Assembly (NCBI GenBank): GCA_964036315.1
Contig: OZ038509.1
Span: 28,423,968-28,487,967, forward strand
From: Acanthosepion esculentum
Lineage: Eukaryota; Mollusca; Cephalopoda; Sepiida; Sepiidae
Direction of reading: 5' to 3'
Length of the DNA: 64,000 nucleotides
Under the pieces are notes generated by a model. It ran no database searches. It worked only from the letters and a program-made list of their open reading frames with translations, and was not told the DNA's origin. Below are positions 53,410 to 64,000 of the stretch, one piece after another (within the stretch, counting starts at the first letter, position 1; each line of letters begins with the position of its first letter). Both the position numbers and the translations under genes were made by a program.

Positions 53410-54470
53410 TTTGGAAAACTGGAGAAACAGCTTTGGAGGCACCATGGTATCTCTTTAGAGACAAAGATAAAATATTATACACACACATACATTCATATAT
53501 GCACATTTTCTGAATATGGATCCCTATATATATGGTATTTATATGTGTGTTTATATATTTATAGATGTATGTAGATTGCTTGGTTTATGTGGGTATATAA
53601 TTGCATATATTTCTTTGTAATTTAGATATTTTTGTTTGCTTTTATTTTACCGTTATATTATTATTATTATTATTATGTTTATCTTTATTTTTTAATTTTA
53701 ATTTTTTAATTTTTATTTTTAGTTTTATTAACTTAGAATGATATCTTTTTTATTTATTATTATAACTTATAAAAAAGATCTTTTTAAAAAATATATAATT
53801 TTTTGAAAAAATCATTATATTATTTTCTGAAATAATTATTAATTTACTATTTTATTCTATTACTCAACTGATTTTTTAAAAAAATAAACAGGTGTCAAGG
53901 GCATAAGTGGCTATAAGCATTAGACAGTAAATTTATTCAATGTTATACAACAATGAGTGCCGGTTCCAAACCATATTTCAAGTTTTTCCTTTCTCTCTCT
54001 TATTCTCTTTCGTTCTTTTTCCTTTGTTCTCTTTGTCGCTTTTTCCTATTCCTATTTGATGATACCCTCTCTAGTTCACTGCTCACATCTGGTAAAAATG
54101 CAAATTTTCACATTGCCCTCTATGGATTTTATCTGGTACATACTGATCAATCCTCACCTCTGACTCAGTTTAGTTCTGCCAATATATTTAATATTGCTGA
54201 AAATTTAAAATTATAAATCACCAAGTTAACATGATGTGCATGAGGGTAGAATAAATTTACAAACTGATTTCAGCATTTCAAGTTGGGAAGTGAAAACAAG
54301 CTATGGATTGGCAGAAAAATAACAATGCTGCACATTATAAGAGATTTGCTTAACACATCATGTGCTAACTTCACCAATCCTTCTCTTTACAAAGAAATGA
54401 CCTATATGTACACTGATTCCAACACTTTTAAGTGATAATTAGAATTAGCCCTACTTAGTACTGAGAAAAT
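53410..54470. other. AT-rich stretch without a gene
   Basis: (ATT)n-like run at 53656-53676 and long T/A-rich sequence. Overlapping Ser/Phe-rich frames at 53953-54216 come from a pyrimidine-rich tract (TTTCTCTCTCTTATTCTC) and have no motif. Confidence 0.4.
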
Positions 54471-54479
54471 CTCCAGGCT

Positions 54480-55520
54480 ATAAAACTGGGCACACTGCTG
54501 AACCTGATACATTATCACATCTATTTTAATTGTCCACCTTTTCCTTGCAACCAACCTTTGACACATTCTATTATAGTCAGCACTGCAATGACATCTAAAT
54601 TGGCAAGTTACAGACTAATATGATGGGTAGGCAGAAGAACCTTGACAGAAAAATAACAGCATCTTACAGCAAATAAAATGTGCTAGGTAAGTTTTGCACT
54701 CATCTCATCAATCCATGGTACATGCAAATAGATGGAACATTTCTGAGGACCAATTGGCCTAGGCTCTTAAAATTGTATTTTTTCTCTAATGCTGGACTCC
54801 ACTATAGCCAAAGGGGAACCATTTTGCACAGAACCTTCCACATAGGTTTAATTTTAAAATCTAATTTTGTTAGTGACTATATTACCATGACTTGATTAAC
54901 CAAGATTTTAATCAATTTGATTTTCTGCTGTTTAGAACAGAATGAATACCATCAGGGATATGTAAACCCATAAAGGTTGGTTTCTGGTACATTGACAGTA
55001 GAAATACTGTATCTGATCAGTGCACCATGACTTCAAGGAAAGGAAGAATACCCTTGTTCTGCTTTTCACATGTGAAGTGCAATTCTAGTGCAATGTATTA
55101 AGTGATTGATAAAACACTGCAGCTTCAACCTCATTTTCAAACATAGGAAAGATGTCATCCATAAATGTAACATAATAATTGGGTCCTTCAATGTGTGCAA
55201 ACAGAATTTGCTTGAAAAAAACAACTAATATATTTGCCATTATCAGCCCTAAAATTTCCCATCACTATCTCATGCATTTGCCTATACATGATCTTATTAA
55301 AGATGAGTTCTACAGATATGGTGATGAACTCCATCATTTCCATAAAGATGGCCTCAGGAATATGTGAGAGTGACAAATGGACAACAAATGTACAACACAT
55401 CAGCACAAATATCAATAGTTTGTTGCAACAGTACACAAGTACTAAAATCAAATGAGCACACAAACTCATCCTCAGAATATAAAGGACCATTCTACATATA
55501 GTTGGCAAATGTAAATGAGT
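54480..55520 (-). pseudogene. Penelope-type RT with GIY-YIG remnant
   Basis: The minus strand runs LIFNKIMYRQMHEIVMGN (near 55310), YYVTFMDDIFPMFENEVEAA (near 55170, with the catalytic DD), FYQSLNTLH, and YRKPTFTG-like sequence near 54980. Later it shows CQFRCHCSADYNRMCQRLVA (near 54600-54560), which resembles a GIY-YIG start with the tyrosine and glycine decayed. Several stops and frameshifts. A second Penelope lineage, distinct from the ones at 12.4 and 51.8 kb. Confidence 0.75.
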
Positions 55521-55741
55521 CCTTCAAACAATTACTAGTATAATGTTCTAGCACAGGCTGCAGCAACACAGTCAATCATTTTGACAACTTGTGCTGCACT
55601 GATCCTACTATACACAAAATCAGATGCAAAGGAGAATGATCTTTGAGTTTTGGGTAAACCATACAATCATGGTCTTATGGAACCCACTGACCTGTTAGTC
55701 TCATAAATGTCTACTGGAAGGATTTTATTTTCCATATTATA

Positions 55742-56788
55742 TGGTTATATGAAGTGTTTGATTGTGAGAGAAAGGAATAATGAGGATTAGAATTTGAACA
55801 ATGTTTATTGTTAGTATATACATGGTGGAATGTTTGTTCCTGGTGTGTTGTCCAGATGGTGATCAGGGTTAAAGAAAAAGCTGGGAGTTGACCTATTTTT
55901 GTGCTGGCTGAGGTCACAGGATATAGTCAGTGTATGTGTTGGTTATACCAAAGTGACAGCATTGGGTTGGTGAGGTGTTGAGGTTGGTAGGCCTGTTCTA
56001 TGGGATGGCCTTGCATGTGTTGGTGGATTGGGGCATGGTGGTGTGTGAGTGGGTTGCCTACTTGTGGAGTTGGTGTTACTTGGTTGCAGAGTCAGAGTCA
56101 CTGCTTGATTGCAGATTAGGTGTTGCTACTTGAGGTGCTAGCTTGGTTGTAGAGTTGGTAGGCCTGTTCTGTGAAACAGAGCCACACTGATGACTGCAAG
56201 GGAATGCTTTGTACATGTTGGTTATGCTGAGGTGGTGATGGGTTGCTGAGGTGTTGTTCCAGAGTGGTTACTGAAGCTACGAATCTGCTTATGATGATAT
56301 GATGGTGCAAGCGTGAGTAGTTGGGAGAAGTCATGAATCTGACTTTGGCAATGCAGAGGATGCAAGCTTTAAGAGTTTGGAGATAAGGCGTTGTCATGCT
56401 GAAGCCAAACAGCCAAGGTGGCCAGTCAAGCCTGAGAGCAGTAACGGTCAGTGAGAGGATCGGTCATGTTGAGAGGTGGTGGTCATGGTGATAGTGGTGG
56501 AAGTGTGGTGGCAGTGGTTGTAATGGTGGTGGCAACTGCAGCAGTGCCCTGTGTGCTAGCTGGGCCGTAACTGTCCCGGTCATTCTCAGGTCTGGTAGTC
56601 CCCAGGTGCATCACTTTTTCCAGTGGGAATGTTTGTGATTGGCTATTGCTAGAGCTTGCTTTGGAGACTGGATGTGATGCGTGGACCTATGCACAGAAAA
56701 TCTTTTTTTATTTCATTTTTTCTGTTCATGGTGTCCACATCTGGCCAGCATGCAGAATGAAAAGATCTAATTGCAACAGAGTATAACA
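55742..56788 (-). repeat. 3' LTR of the TRIM-like element
   Basis: Begins TGTTATACTCTGTTGCAATT at 56788 on the minus strand. The far end is degraded (ATATAACCA-like at 55742). Extra internal duplication lengthens it. Confidence 0.75.
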
Positions 56789-56962
56789 GCTCCCCCAGAT
56801 CTCAGTCTGATTCATAAGTAGCAAGTGGTGAGTTCAGTTGGAAATCAGATGATTGTTGGTAAAGAGAGAATGCTTTTGCTGGTCCTGTTGAGTTTGGTAA
56901 TCCTTTGCTGCTGATGAGAGTTGTTATATCCATTTCCCTCACTGCACACTTCTGAAACCAGT

Positions 56963-57748
56963 TGTTATATTAAGCTTTTGAGGGAAAGGAATAATGAGGA
57001 TTAGAATTTGAACAACATTTATTGTTATTATATACATAATGTCATACAGATATGCTTGGTTGTGGAGTCAGTGTTGCTTGGTTGTAGAGTTGGTAGGCCT
57101 GTTCTGTGGAATTAGTCCATGGTGATGGCTGCAGGGGAATACTTTGTACATGTTAGTTATGCTGAGGTGATGGTGGTGGGATCCCAAGGTGTTCTCCCAG
57201 AGTGGTTAGCGAAGATACAAATTTGAATACGATGATATGAAGGTGCAAACATGAGTAATCAGAGGAAGTCATGAATCTGATCTTTCTGATGCAGAGGCTA
57301 CAAGCATTAAGGGTCAGGAGAAGTCATGAATCTGACTTTTCCAATGCAGAGGATGATGCAAGCATTATGAATTGGGAGACAAGGTGTTGTCATGCTGAAG
57401 CCAGACAGCTGAGGTAGACAGTCAAGCCTGGGAGCAGCAATGGTCTGTGAGCAGAGTGGCCATGTTAAGAGGAACTGTCACATTGAGAGGCAGTAGTGAC
57501 AACTGTCCCAGTCATTCTCAGGACTTACTTTTAAGCAGGTCTAGTAGTCCCCAGGGATATTTCTTTTTCCGGCAGGAAAGTTTGTGATTGGACACTGTCA
57601 GAGCTTGCTTTGTAGACTAGACATATTGTGTTGAGCCTATGCACAGAAAATGACTTTTTTTTATTTTGTTATCTGTTTTCATGGCATTCACATCTAGCCA
57701 GCATACAGAATGAATCAGAAAGAGATCTAATTGCAACAGAGCATAACA
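56963..57748 (-). repeat. 5' LTR of the TRIM-like element
   Basis: 786 bp; on the minus strand it begins TGTTATGCTCTGTTGCAATT and ends CTTAATATAACA. It is homologous throughout to 55742-56788. Confidence 0.8.
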
Positions 57749-57749
57749 C

Positions 57750-58265
57750 AACCAAATGGAGTAAATGTTTTAGGAAGTTCAAGTCAATTAACCTAGTCTT
57801 ATTGTGTTTTGTCTGGTCCCAACCATATAAATTTGTCCCTATTACCCAAAATCAACATCATTTTACCACCTCGATACCCTTATCATTTTAGTTATAATTC
57901 TATACTTATTCCAGATTTTAGTCTGCTGCAGTGGTGAAAATAAAAAAATCTGGAATAATTATATGATTTTGTTTAAGGGTGCTAAGAATCAGAAGCCTCC
58001 AGTATTTACCTGAAGAAGAAATATACACAGAAAACACCTTTAAAAAGCCTCCAATGCTAAGAGAAAAGCATACAAAATCTGCAACAACAAAAAAGATAAT
58101 GTCATTAATAACAACAATAATAAACTAGATAAAAACAGGCAAATATTACTATAAAACCATAAAATCTACTATTCAAAACAATTTATCCAATCTTAATGAT
58201 ATCAAAATAATTACAATCACATCCTAAACTGTTATGATCAGAAACAAAAATGTCCATAACAACAA
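57750..58265. other. Intergenic, nothing recognised
   Basis: AT-rich spacer between the TRIM-like element and the GIY-YIG fragment. Short frames without motifs. Confidence 0.35.
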
Positions 58266-58269
58266 TAAT

Positions 58270-58620
58270 TCCGAAGAAGGTATATATAAAATAAAGTGTT
58301 ACAACTGTTCCTTACAATATAGTAGGGAAACTTGCAGAAATTTTAAAAAAAACTATTTATGAACACAAAAAAGATTTCATACATAACAATTTATCAAATG
58401 TATTAATTATGAAGAAATAACTTCAATCACAACTTTGATCTCAAGAATACTGCACTTATTAAAAAAGGAAATAACTTACTTAAATGGGAAGTTCTTGAGA
58501 GTGCAACTATCAATTTGTGTTGATAGAGAAATAAATAAATAAAAATAAATAACAAGAAGACCAAAATTTCATCCTCCCTAAAAATAGATAGATAATAAAA
58601 ATAGCCAGGCAAACAAAGCC
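58270..58620 (+). pseudogene. GIY-YIG nuclease fragment of a Penelope-like element
   Basis: The plus strand reads IKCYNCSLQYSRETCRNFKK then, in another frame, IYEHKKDFIHNNLSN. The Y-x-x-E-T-x-R spacing fits a GIY-YIG core. Only this domain remains. Composition and order resemble the C-terminus of the Penelope elements above. Confidence 0.65.
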
Positions 58621-59012
58621 ATAGTTCAATTAAGCAAGTGGCCTTTTCATAGTGGATCTATAGATGTATAAATAAACAGATGGAAGTTGGTAAATTAATT
58701 TTGACTATTTTCTGATGCTGCGGTCATTGTAACATACCCAGAAACGAAATACAACATTTGCATGACTAGCTAGAGATTTTAGATGCTACACTGTCCTTAC
58801 TACATTGAAAACAAACACACCTTCCTTCACCATATAGTTAAGCAGCAGCTACTACACATAGATACAAAATATCCATACCTCCTATAATTTCTATAGTTAC
58901 ATTCTTTCCCTCATTTTTTTCTTTATGCCACCACATAAGCACAATAAGGGATAATTTCTGACATACCTGATACATAAAAAAAATCACTATATTTGACAGT
59001 GAAACTAAACAG

Positions 59013-59240
59013 ATGCCCTCTGTCCAATACTGTTCAATACAGGCTGTATCCATCAAGCCACCTGCTTTCATTGAAGCCAACATGCAAACATGGTTTTCGA
59101 TCATGGAAATCCAGTTAAGCATTGCAGACATCAAAGGAGCATGGCAAAAATTTTACCACATACTGATGTCACTCCCTTCAGATATAGTAAAGAAATTGCA
59201 ACCAGCCATACTCCAATCAAAGGACCATGAAAACTAAATG
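59013..59240 (+). pseudogene. Gypsy gag N-terminal fragment
   Basis: The frame contains KPPAFIEANMQTWFSIMEIQ, then KFYHILMSLPSDIV, the usual start of gag in a widespread invertebrate gypsy family (K02A2.6-like, known family). It is followed by another element's LTR remnant, so only the start survives. Confidence 0.75.
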
Positions 59241-59259
59241 AAACCTGTAGTGAGATTCT

Positions 59260-59405
59260 AAAGTGGTGTGAAATAAAAAAAATGAGAGCTCACCATGAGA
59301 TGTGGATATACACACTTTTGAATATGTGAACTTGGAATAAACAATTGTCAAGTGGATCTCCTCAGCTTACACCCCAGGTAAAAATATTACATTGTGTCAG
59401 AAGTG
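59260..59405 (+). mobile_element. 5' LTR end and tRNA-Leu-like primer site
   Basis: An AATAAA lies at about 59335, the LTR-like end is ATATTACA near 59391, then TTGTGTCAGAAGTG at 59392-59405. The last differs by one base from TGGTGTCAGAAGTG, complementary to the 3' end of animal tRNA-Leu plus CCA. A gag ATG follows at 59425. The start of this LTR is not resolved. Confidence 0.55.
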
Positions 59406-59424
59406 AAAAATTACATATACCATA

Positions 59425-59670
59425 ATGGATATTATTCAACCTCCCGCACGGATGTCCTGGGAAAGAAACATTGAAGAAATTTGCAGAAACTGGTTAGAGG
59501 AATTTGAATTGTACCTTGTGGCATCAGAAAAAATAACCAAAATAAAATGTGTCTTGTTCCTGCACATGGCTGGAGAAAAAGGAAATTATAAAGCAATAGT
59601 AAGAAAATTCCAGGAATATGTTCAAGGCAAGAAAGATATAGTCCACATTCCACAAAAGCTAATACTTTAA
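59425..59670 (+). pseudogene. Gypsy gag fragment after the primer site
   Basis: MDIIQPPARMSWERNIEEIC, then WLEEFELYLVASEKITKIKC and LFLHMAGEKG: the N-terminal gag block of K02A2.6-like gypsy elements, starting 20 bases after the primer site. It is truncated at 59670; the next element starts at 59830. Confidence 0.75.
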
Positions 59671-59829
59671 CACAAGGATGCAGTGGGAAGGAGAAACCTT
59701 TTTCACTGATATACAAACACAAGTAGGAAGATGTGTGTATAAGCATTTCAAACAGGCATGAGCAGTCGGCTACATGATCTCAAAATGGGCTGCATGTCTA
59801 AAAACATTCATGGTAATTTTTGTAATAAG

Positions 59830-59974
59830 TGTACTGATAAATCATCAGTTACCTCCCCTTAAGATCTAGGAGGTATAAAAAGCACCCTGTAATATCCGTC
59901 ACTAGATGAGTAGTCAGAGTAAAGTGCAATAAAGCTTTGGTATAAGTTTATTCACTGGTTTTGTTTTTAATACA
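59830..59974 (+). repeat. 5' LTR
   Basis: TGTACTGATAAATCATCAGT ... TTTTTAATACA, with TATA box and poly(A) signal as expected for an LTR promoter. Confidence 0.9.
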
Positions 59975-60109
59975 ATTTATTGCACTTATAATGGAATTTA
60001 TATGTGGCCAGAATGATTTACCTATGACTCAGAAAGCAAAGCAGCAGATAAACACTGGATACACTGGCTCAAAACCTTTATGAACTTCGTTAAAATGTTA
60101 CTCCTTGAG

Positions 60110-60840
60110 AACCGAATTGGCCTATTAACAAGCATGCTCTTCTGACTAACTATGTGTCTTATTCAATCAATGATATCATTGTAGACTGTAAAACTTATAA
60201 AGAAGTGATAGAAAGATTACACACAACCTATGTGAAACCCAAAAATGAACTATTTGCCTGACATATACTTGCTACCCAGTGACAGGAATCTGGTGAAACA
60301 TTGGATCATTTCTTAAAGACCCTTTGAATAATTAAGCAGGGACTGAAATTTTCATCCCATAATCTCTTTGGAGGCACAAGAGAAACATATTCCAGACACC
60401 TTCGTAAATGGCCTACATAATGTTCAGTTAAGGCAATGCCTTCTTGAAAATAAGACCCTTACCTTGAAAGCTGCTTGTGCTTGTGAACAAGCTTATACTT
60501 GTGAGATTGCTATACAGAATCTAGCTTGTATTTTCAACCTGATACTGTGGGTGCCACTCAAAAACAACCTGTTCTTATTATCCCTCCTCTCTATGATGAT
60601 TTGACTTACACTCCTGTCTGAGATGTCCCACTTTTAAACACCCCGGAACAACCTGTCACTGCTGCATCAACCAAATGGACATGTTACTACTGTGGTCTAA
60701 ATCTGCACTCAGGACTTTTGTGTCCTGTGAGGGAAGCTCAATTCCACAAGTGTGGAAAAATAGGACATCTTTTCATGGTATGTCGTTCATTTAAAAATAT
60801 CTCTTACAAAGCTAACCGTCCTGTCAGTTCATTATCATTT
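60110..60840 (+). pseudogene. Gypsy gag with zinc knuckles (broken)
   Basis: Frames include KHIPDTFVNGLHNVQLRQCL, LENKTLTLKAA (60380-60480) and, after frameshifts, CYYCGLNLHSGLLCPVREAQ then FHKCGKIGHLFMVCR (60678-60790). The first Cys of the second knuckle appears as Phe. Gag would package RNA; here it is non-functional. Confidence 0.8.
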
Positions 60841-60879
60841 TCTGCAACATTGGCCGTGTTCCCTGACTATCAAAAACTA

Positions 60880-60965
60880 TTATAAAAATTAAAATTAACA
60901 GAGTCCTCACTAACACATTATTAGACACTGGCAGTTTGGAAAACTATATCAGAGACATCTAATAA
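60880..60965 (+). pseudogene. Gypsy protease remnant
   Basis: TLLDTGSLENYI carries the aspartic protease signature DTG. Stops follow at once. Confidence 0.75.
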
Positions 60966-61199
60966 AAATTCACAAATGGAATTGTTCCCTCCCCCAAGAG
61001 AGTAACAATGGCGAACTCAACTTTGTCATCATATGTAAGTGGATATTGTTTGGCCGGCCTATATTATAACAGAATTTCATATAAAGTTATTGATAACAAA
61101 AACCTTTGTTGTGAGGTAATACTGGGCGACAATTTTTTCAGCATAGAAACCTAGCACAGAAATCCCGTTTGGTGGAGATAAACCTGTATTAAAGATTTG

Positions 61200-61440
61200 C
61201 GGACTGATTGCAGCCAACATTCTGTACCACTCACTTCAAATTAGTTACAGACCAAAAATCTGTTTTGTTCATAAAGGTTACCAGTAAAATAAAAAATGAA
61301 AAAGTAGCAAGGTGGAGAATTGAACTATCTTGTTTCTCGTTCGATATTATTTACCGGCCCGGCAAGGAGAATCTGACAGCAGATGCCCCGTCAAGAATAT
61401 GCAGTATAACTCCAAGTACAACTCCAGATACTACATGAGG
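61200..61440 (+). pseudogene. Gypsy RNase H end
   Basis: THFKLVTDQKSVLFIKVTSK, ARWRIELSCFSFDIIYRPGK and ENLTADAPSR: the C-terminal RNase H signature, with TDQKSV and the conserved His/Asp environment. It lies only about 240 bp after the protease, so the RT has been deleted. Confidence 0.85.
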
Positions 61441-61639
61441 GACTGCGGGCATAACGTGGATGGTTCACATGGTAAGGAATAGGAATTTGCCTTATTCAGT
61501 GGAGGACTTTAGGAAAGTTACAAATTCCTGCTGAATGTGTGCTGAGATAAAACCTAAATTTTACAGACCTATGCCTGGGGTTCTAATAAAAGCAATGCAG
61601 CCATTTGAAAGACTCAATCTTTAAAGGCCCATTACCATC

Positions 61640-62250
61640 CAAAACATGAAACTGATACATGCTAACTATTGTAGATGAGAATTCACGGTTTCCTTTTGCT
61701 TTTCCCTGTCCAGATATGACTGCAACAACAATTATACAATACCTTTGTTCCCTATTTGCCATCTTTGGAGTACTGGCATACATACATTCAGACCGAGGAG
61801 CTTCCTTCATGTCCAAGCAGCTTCGGCAATTCTTACAAGAACGCAGAGTGGTGGTCGAACAATCCTGTACAACCCCCAGGGTAGCGGTGAGAGATATAAT
61901 GGCTTAATTTGGAAAACAATTCACTTGGCTGCTTCAACACACAAATGCTCAATAAATAATTGGGAAAATCTCCTTCCAGTCACCCTGTATGCTATCAGAT
62001 CGCTATTATGTATGGCCACCAATGCTACCCCACACAAAAGATTTCTATCCTTCCAACGATGGAGTTTGGCTGGGACTTCACTTTCCACTTAGCTTTCTCA
62101 ACCAGGTACGGTTCTAATGAGACTCCACATTTGCTATACCAAACATGACCCCCTGGTAGACAAAGTGGAACTAATAGAAGCAATGCCACATTACGCACTC
62201 ATGCAATACCTGGATGGAAGGTAATATACCATCTTTTTTAGAGATCTGGC
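61640..62250 (+). pseudogene. Gypsy integrase core and C-terminus
   Basis: MLTIVDENSRFPFAFPCPDM starts the core (first catalytic Asp in VDENSRF); GVLAYIHSDRGASFMS holds the second Asp. Then, in another frame, NPQGSGERYNGLIWKTIHLA holds the glutamate, and NWENLLPVTLYAIRSLLC follows. The D,D,E order is intact but the frame shifts near 61880. The H2C2 finger is missing. Confidence 0.85.
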
Positions 62251-62686
62251 TCCTGCTGGAGATGTACCAGATCTCAAAACCTCCCTAGTCAGGAGATCTG
62301 ATCTCTTCGACACTGAAAACCAATCGGGAGATCACCGTGCTGGAATTACTCCAGACACATTACCCCAGGATGATGACACAGCTTCCATTGTGCCTCCATC
62401 AGACATTTCAGAGGGATTAACATCCAAGACTCTGACAACTCCAGACAATCCTGATGAGTGCTCAATGCCCCAGAAGTGGGTACATCCAGAAACAGATTCA
62501 AAAGATTCTTGTTCATCAAGAAGTTTGAGATACTTCCATTCCCGGACTAATGGGCGAGCTCAAGATGAGAGATCTTCCAACCCGAATAGTCTAATACAAG
62601 AACTACCCAGGCATTCACAGACAATCTATAAAGAGCCTGGATACCTAAGAGATTTTCTCTCTTATGAATAAAATATGTAGGAGAAA

Positions 62687-62831
62687 TGTACTGACACATC
62701 ATCAGTTACCTCCTCTTAATATCTAGGAGGTATAAAAAGCACCCTGTAATATCCTTCAGTAGATGAGTAGTCAGAGTAAAGTGCAATAAAACTTTGGTAT
62801 AAGTTTATTCACTGCTTCTGTTCTTACTACA
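62687..62831 (+). repeat. 3' LTR
   Basis: TGTACTGACACATCATCAGT ... TTCTTACTACA, same length as the 5' LTR, followed by the target duplicate ATAAG. Confidence 0.9.
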
Positions 62832-63200
62832 ATAAGTACCACAGTTATTTTCACTACAGAAGACCATATGTGTAATTATTATTTTAGAAATGGGGAATTT
62901 TTTTTCTTTGGAGAAAAATTTCTATAATTAAAAAATTGAAGTTTTGTTACAATACTGATGACTGGGGATGTCACTGCATGTGATTTATTTCTAATTTATT
63001 AATTTGAAAATAAATAATGTATATTTCTTCTACAGAGAAAAATTCTTATGAATGTTTCATATTTCAAAAACAAAATATGTTTACATGTATGATACTCCTT
63101 AGTGAAAATTGTCATTGGTCTAAAATGATAAAAATATTACTTTCACCAAAAGTTTACAAAATTCAAGAAACATTGTATTTAAGCATTGTTTATGTACATG
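62832..63200. other. Spacer between gypsy elements
   Basis: AT-rich. The 64-codon plus-strand frame at 63017 has no motif I recognise. Confidence 0.35.
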
Positions 63201-63217
63201 GTTATGTATGAGAAAGT

Positions 63218-64000
63218 GTGAGTGAACAATTGAAAAGTCATGCCCAAGAAGTTTCTAACACACTTTCAGTAAGTGCAATACAGTCCAACCACAAAACACA
63301 AAAATATGGCCAGATACAGGGAAATATAGATGAAGGAAAAAAAGATGAAACAAAAACAGAGTCCAATGAATATGGTAGATGTGGATATTGTCATGTGGAT
63401 AGAGCTTCCTTGTGTAGGAAGTACCTAAAGATTGGACATTTTAAAAACATGTACCCAACAAGAAAACTGTACACTGCATAAACAAGTCTGCTGCAAGCAA
63501 AGACAACTATTGTCATTCATATGTAGTTGACAGAATAGAGAATGCACATGTGACACGTTGAATCACAGTGGTCAGTGAACTTGCTACTTCAAGGCATCAA
63601 AATGCCATTAAAAGTTGTTACAGAAAATGACGTCACATCTTATTACTGAATTATTTAAATAAAATGAAAACCAAGCCCAAAATATGCCCAGCAAAAATAA
63701 GACTAATGTCGTATACAGGAGATATAATCTCAGTAGCCAGTAAAGTGGATGTAATAATAAAAAGAAAAGGTATGTCATATAAAATCTCTTTTATTATAAC
63801 ACCAAGGAACATTCCTTGGCGTTATAATAAACACAAGCATAAGCCATATTATGAAAATACTCTTGTGACCAAATAAACTTAATTAAAAGCATAAATATTA
63901 GCAATAACTCTGAAAAAAAAATCCAAAGTACTGGCAGAATACAAAGATTTATTTGAATGTCTAGAATGTAAAAGTTCACATAAACTTGCACAAGATGCAA
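63218..64000 (+). pseudogene. Gypsy gag/protease-region fragment running off the window
   Basis: CGYCHVDRASLCRKYLKIGH then FKNMYP (63385-63460) is a degenerate double zinc knuckle with some Cys lost. KPKICPAKIRLMSYTGDIIS and VDVIIKRKGMSYKISFIIT (63670-63800) match the stretch between protease and RT in K02A2.6-like elements. Stops break the frame. RT may lie beyond 64000. Confidence 0.7.

Larger units (their letters stand above)
55742..57748 (-). mobile_element. Miniature LTR retrotransposon (TRIM-like)
   Basis: Two related direct repeats, 55742-56788 and 56963-57748, surround only 174 bp. The better preserved repeat is bounded by TGTTAT...ATAACA. Read on the minus strand, the 5' LTR (57748-56963) is followed at 56960-56945 by TGGTTTCAGAAGTGTG, close to a primer site for tRNA-Leu. 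The 3' LTR (56788-55742) is preceded by the purine tract GATCTGGGGGAG. Both LTRs carry AATAAA on the minus strand near their 3' ends. No coding sequence lies inside. The lower-coordinate LTR is about 260 bp longer owing to internal repeats of the GTTGGTAGGCCTGTTCT type. Confidence 0.8.
59830..62831 (+). mobile_element. Ty3/gypsy element with 145-bp LTRs and 5-bp target duplication
   Basis: LTRs 59830-59974 and 62687-62831 are both 145 bp, TGTACTGA...ACTACA/AATACA, with about 11 differences by eye. ATAAG flanks both sides (59825-59829 and 62832-62836). Each LTR has a TATA box (TATAAAAA, 59874-59881) and AATAAA (59928-59933). The purine tract AGGAGAAA precedes the 3' LTR. Inside, in order: gag, zinc knuckle, protease, RNase H, integrase. 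The RT is missing, so the copy is non-autonomous. Confidence 0.92.

Noticed and set aside
54000..54216. Signal-peptide-like small protein at 53953-54216
   Set aside because: The hydrophobic stretch comes from a TTC/TCT-rich tract, is read open in two frames, and lacks splice or homology support.

Overview
The window is animal nuclear DNA: AT-rich, full of (TA)n and (CA)n microsatellites and decayed transposons, with one recognisable host gene split by standard GT..AG introns. The gene is ILF2 (NF45), on the minus strand. Thirteen coding exons assemble without a frame break into a 382-residue protein, plus a spliced 3' UTR exon and a probable non-coding first exon near 49.1 kb. The transposon mix (tRNA-derived SINE, Ty3/gypsy elements with tRNA-Leu-like primer sites, Penelope-like GIY-YIG fragments, endonuclease-bearing LINEs) and the ILF2 sequence suggest a lophotrochozoan, most probably a coleoid cephalopod such as an octopus. 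The species is an inference and was not tested by a search.

Layout. 0.9-4.4 kb: minus-strand LINE with ORF1 and YADD reverse transcriptase remnants. 5.1-7.1 kb: non-coding element with terminal inverted repeats (TIRs). 7.1-10.4 kb: minus-strand Ty3/gypsy gag-pol carrying a SINE inside its RT, flanked by a 15-bp target duplication. 12.4-16.6 kb: Penelope GIY-YIG fragment and two pieces of an AP-endonuclease LINE family. 17.8-49.1 kb: ILF2. Its introns hold perfect hairpins, a 330-bp (TA)n tract, dispersed repeats, foldback elements and two decayed DNA transposons. 49.9-58.6 kb: LINE and Penelope fragments and a miniature LTR pair. 59.0-64 kb: plus-strand gypsy fragments, including one bounded element with 145-bp LTRs and a 5-bp target duplication.

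Most notable: two elements in the ILF2 first and second introns (31.7-33.6 kb and 40.9-44.5 kb) encode related transposase-like proteins, and each is bounded by long inverted repeats (about 165 bp and about 300 bp). I could not assign this protein family to a named superfamily. A separate TIR element of about 1.9-2.0 kb with no ORF occurs twice in opposite orientation, 40 kb apart. Apart from ILF2 every protein-coding trace looks like a broken mobile-element gene, so there is no operon-like cooperation between genes here.
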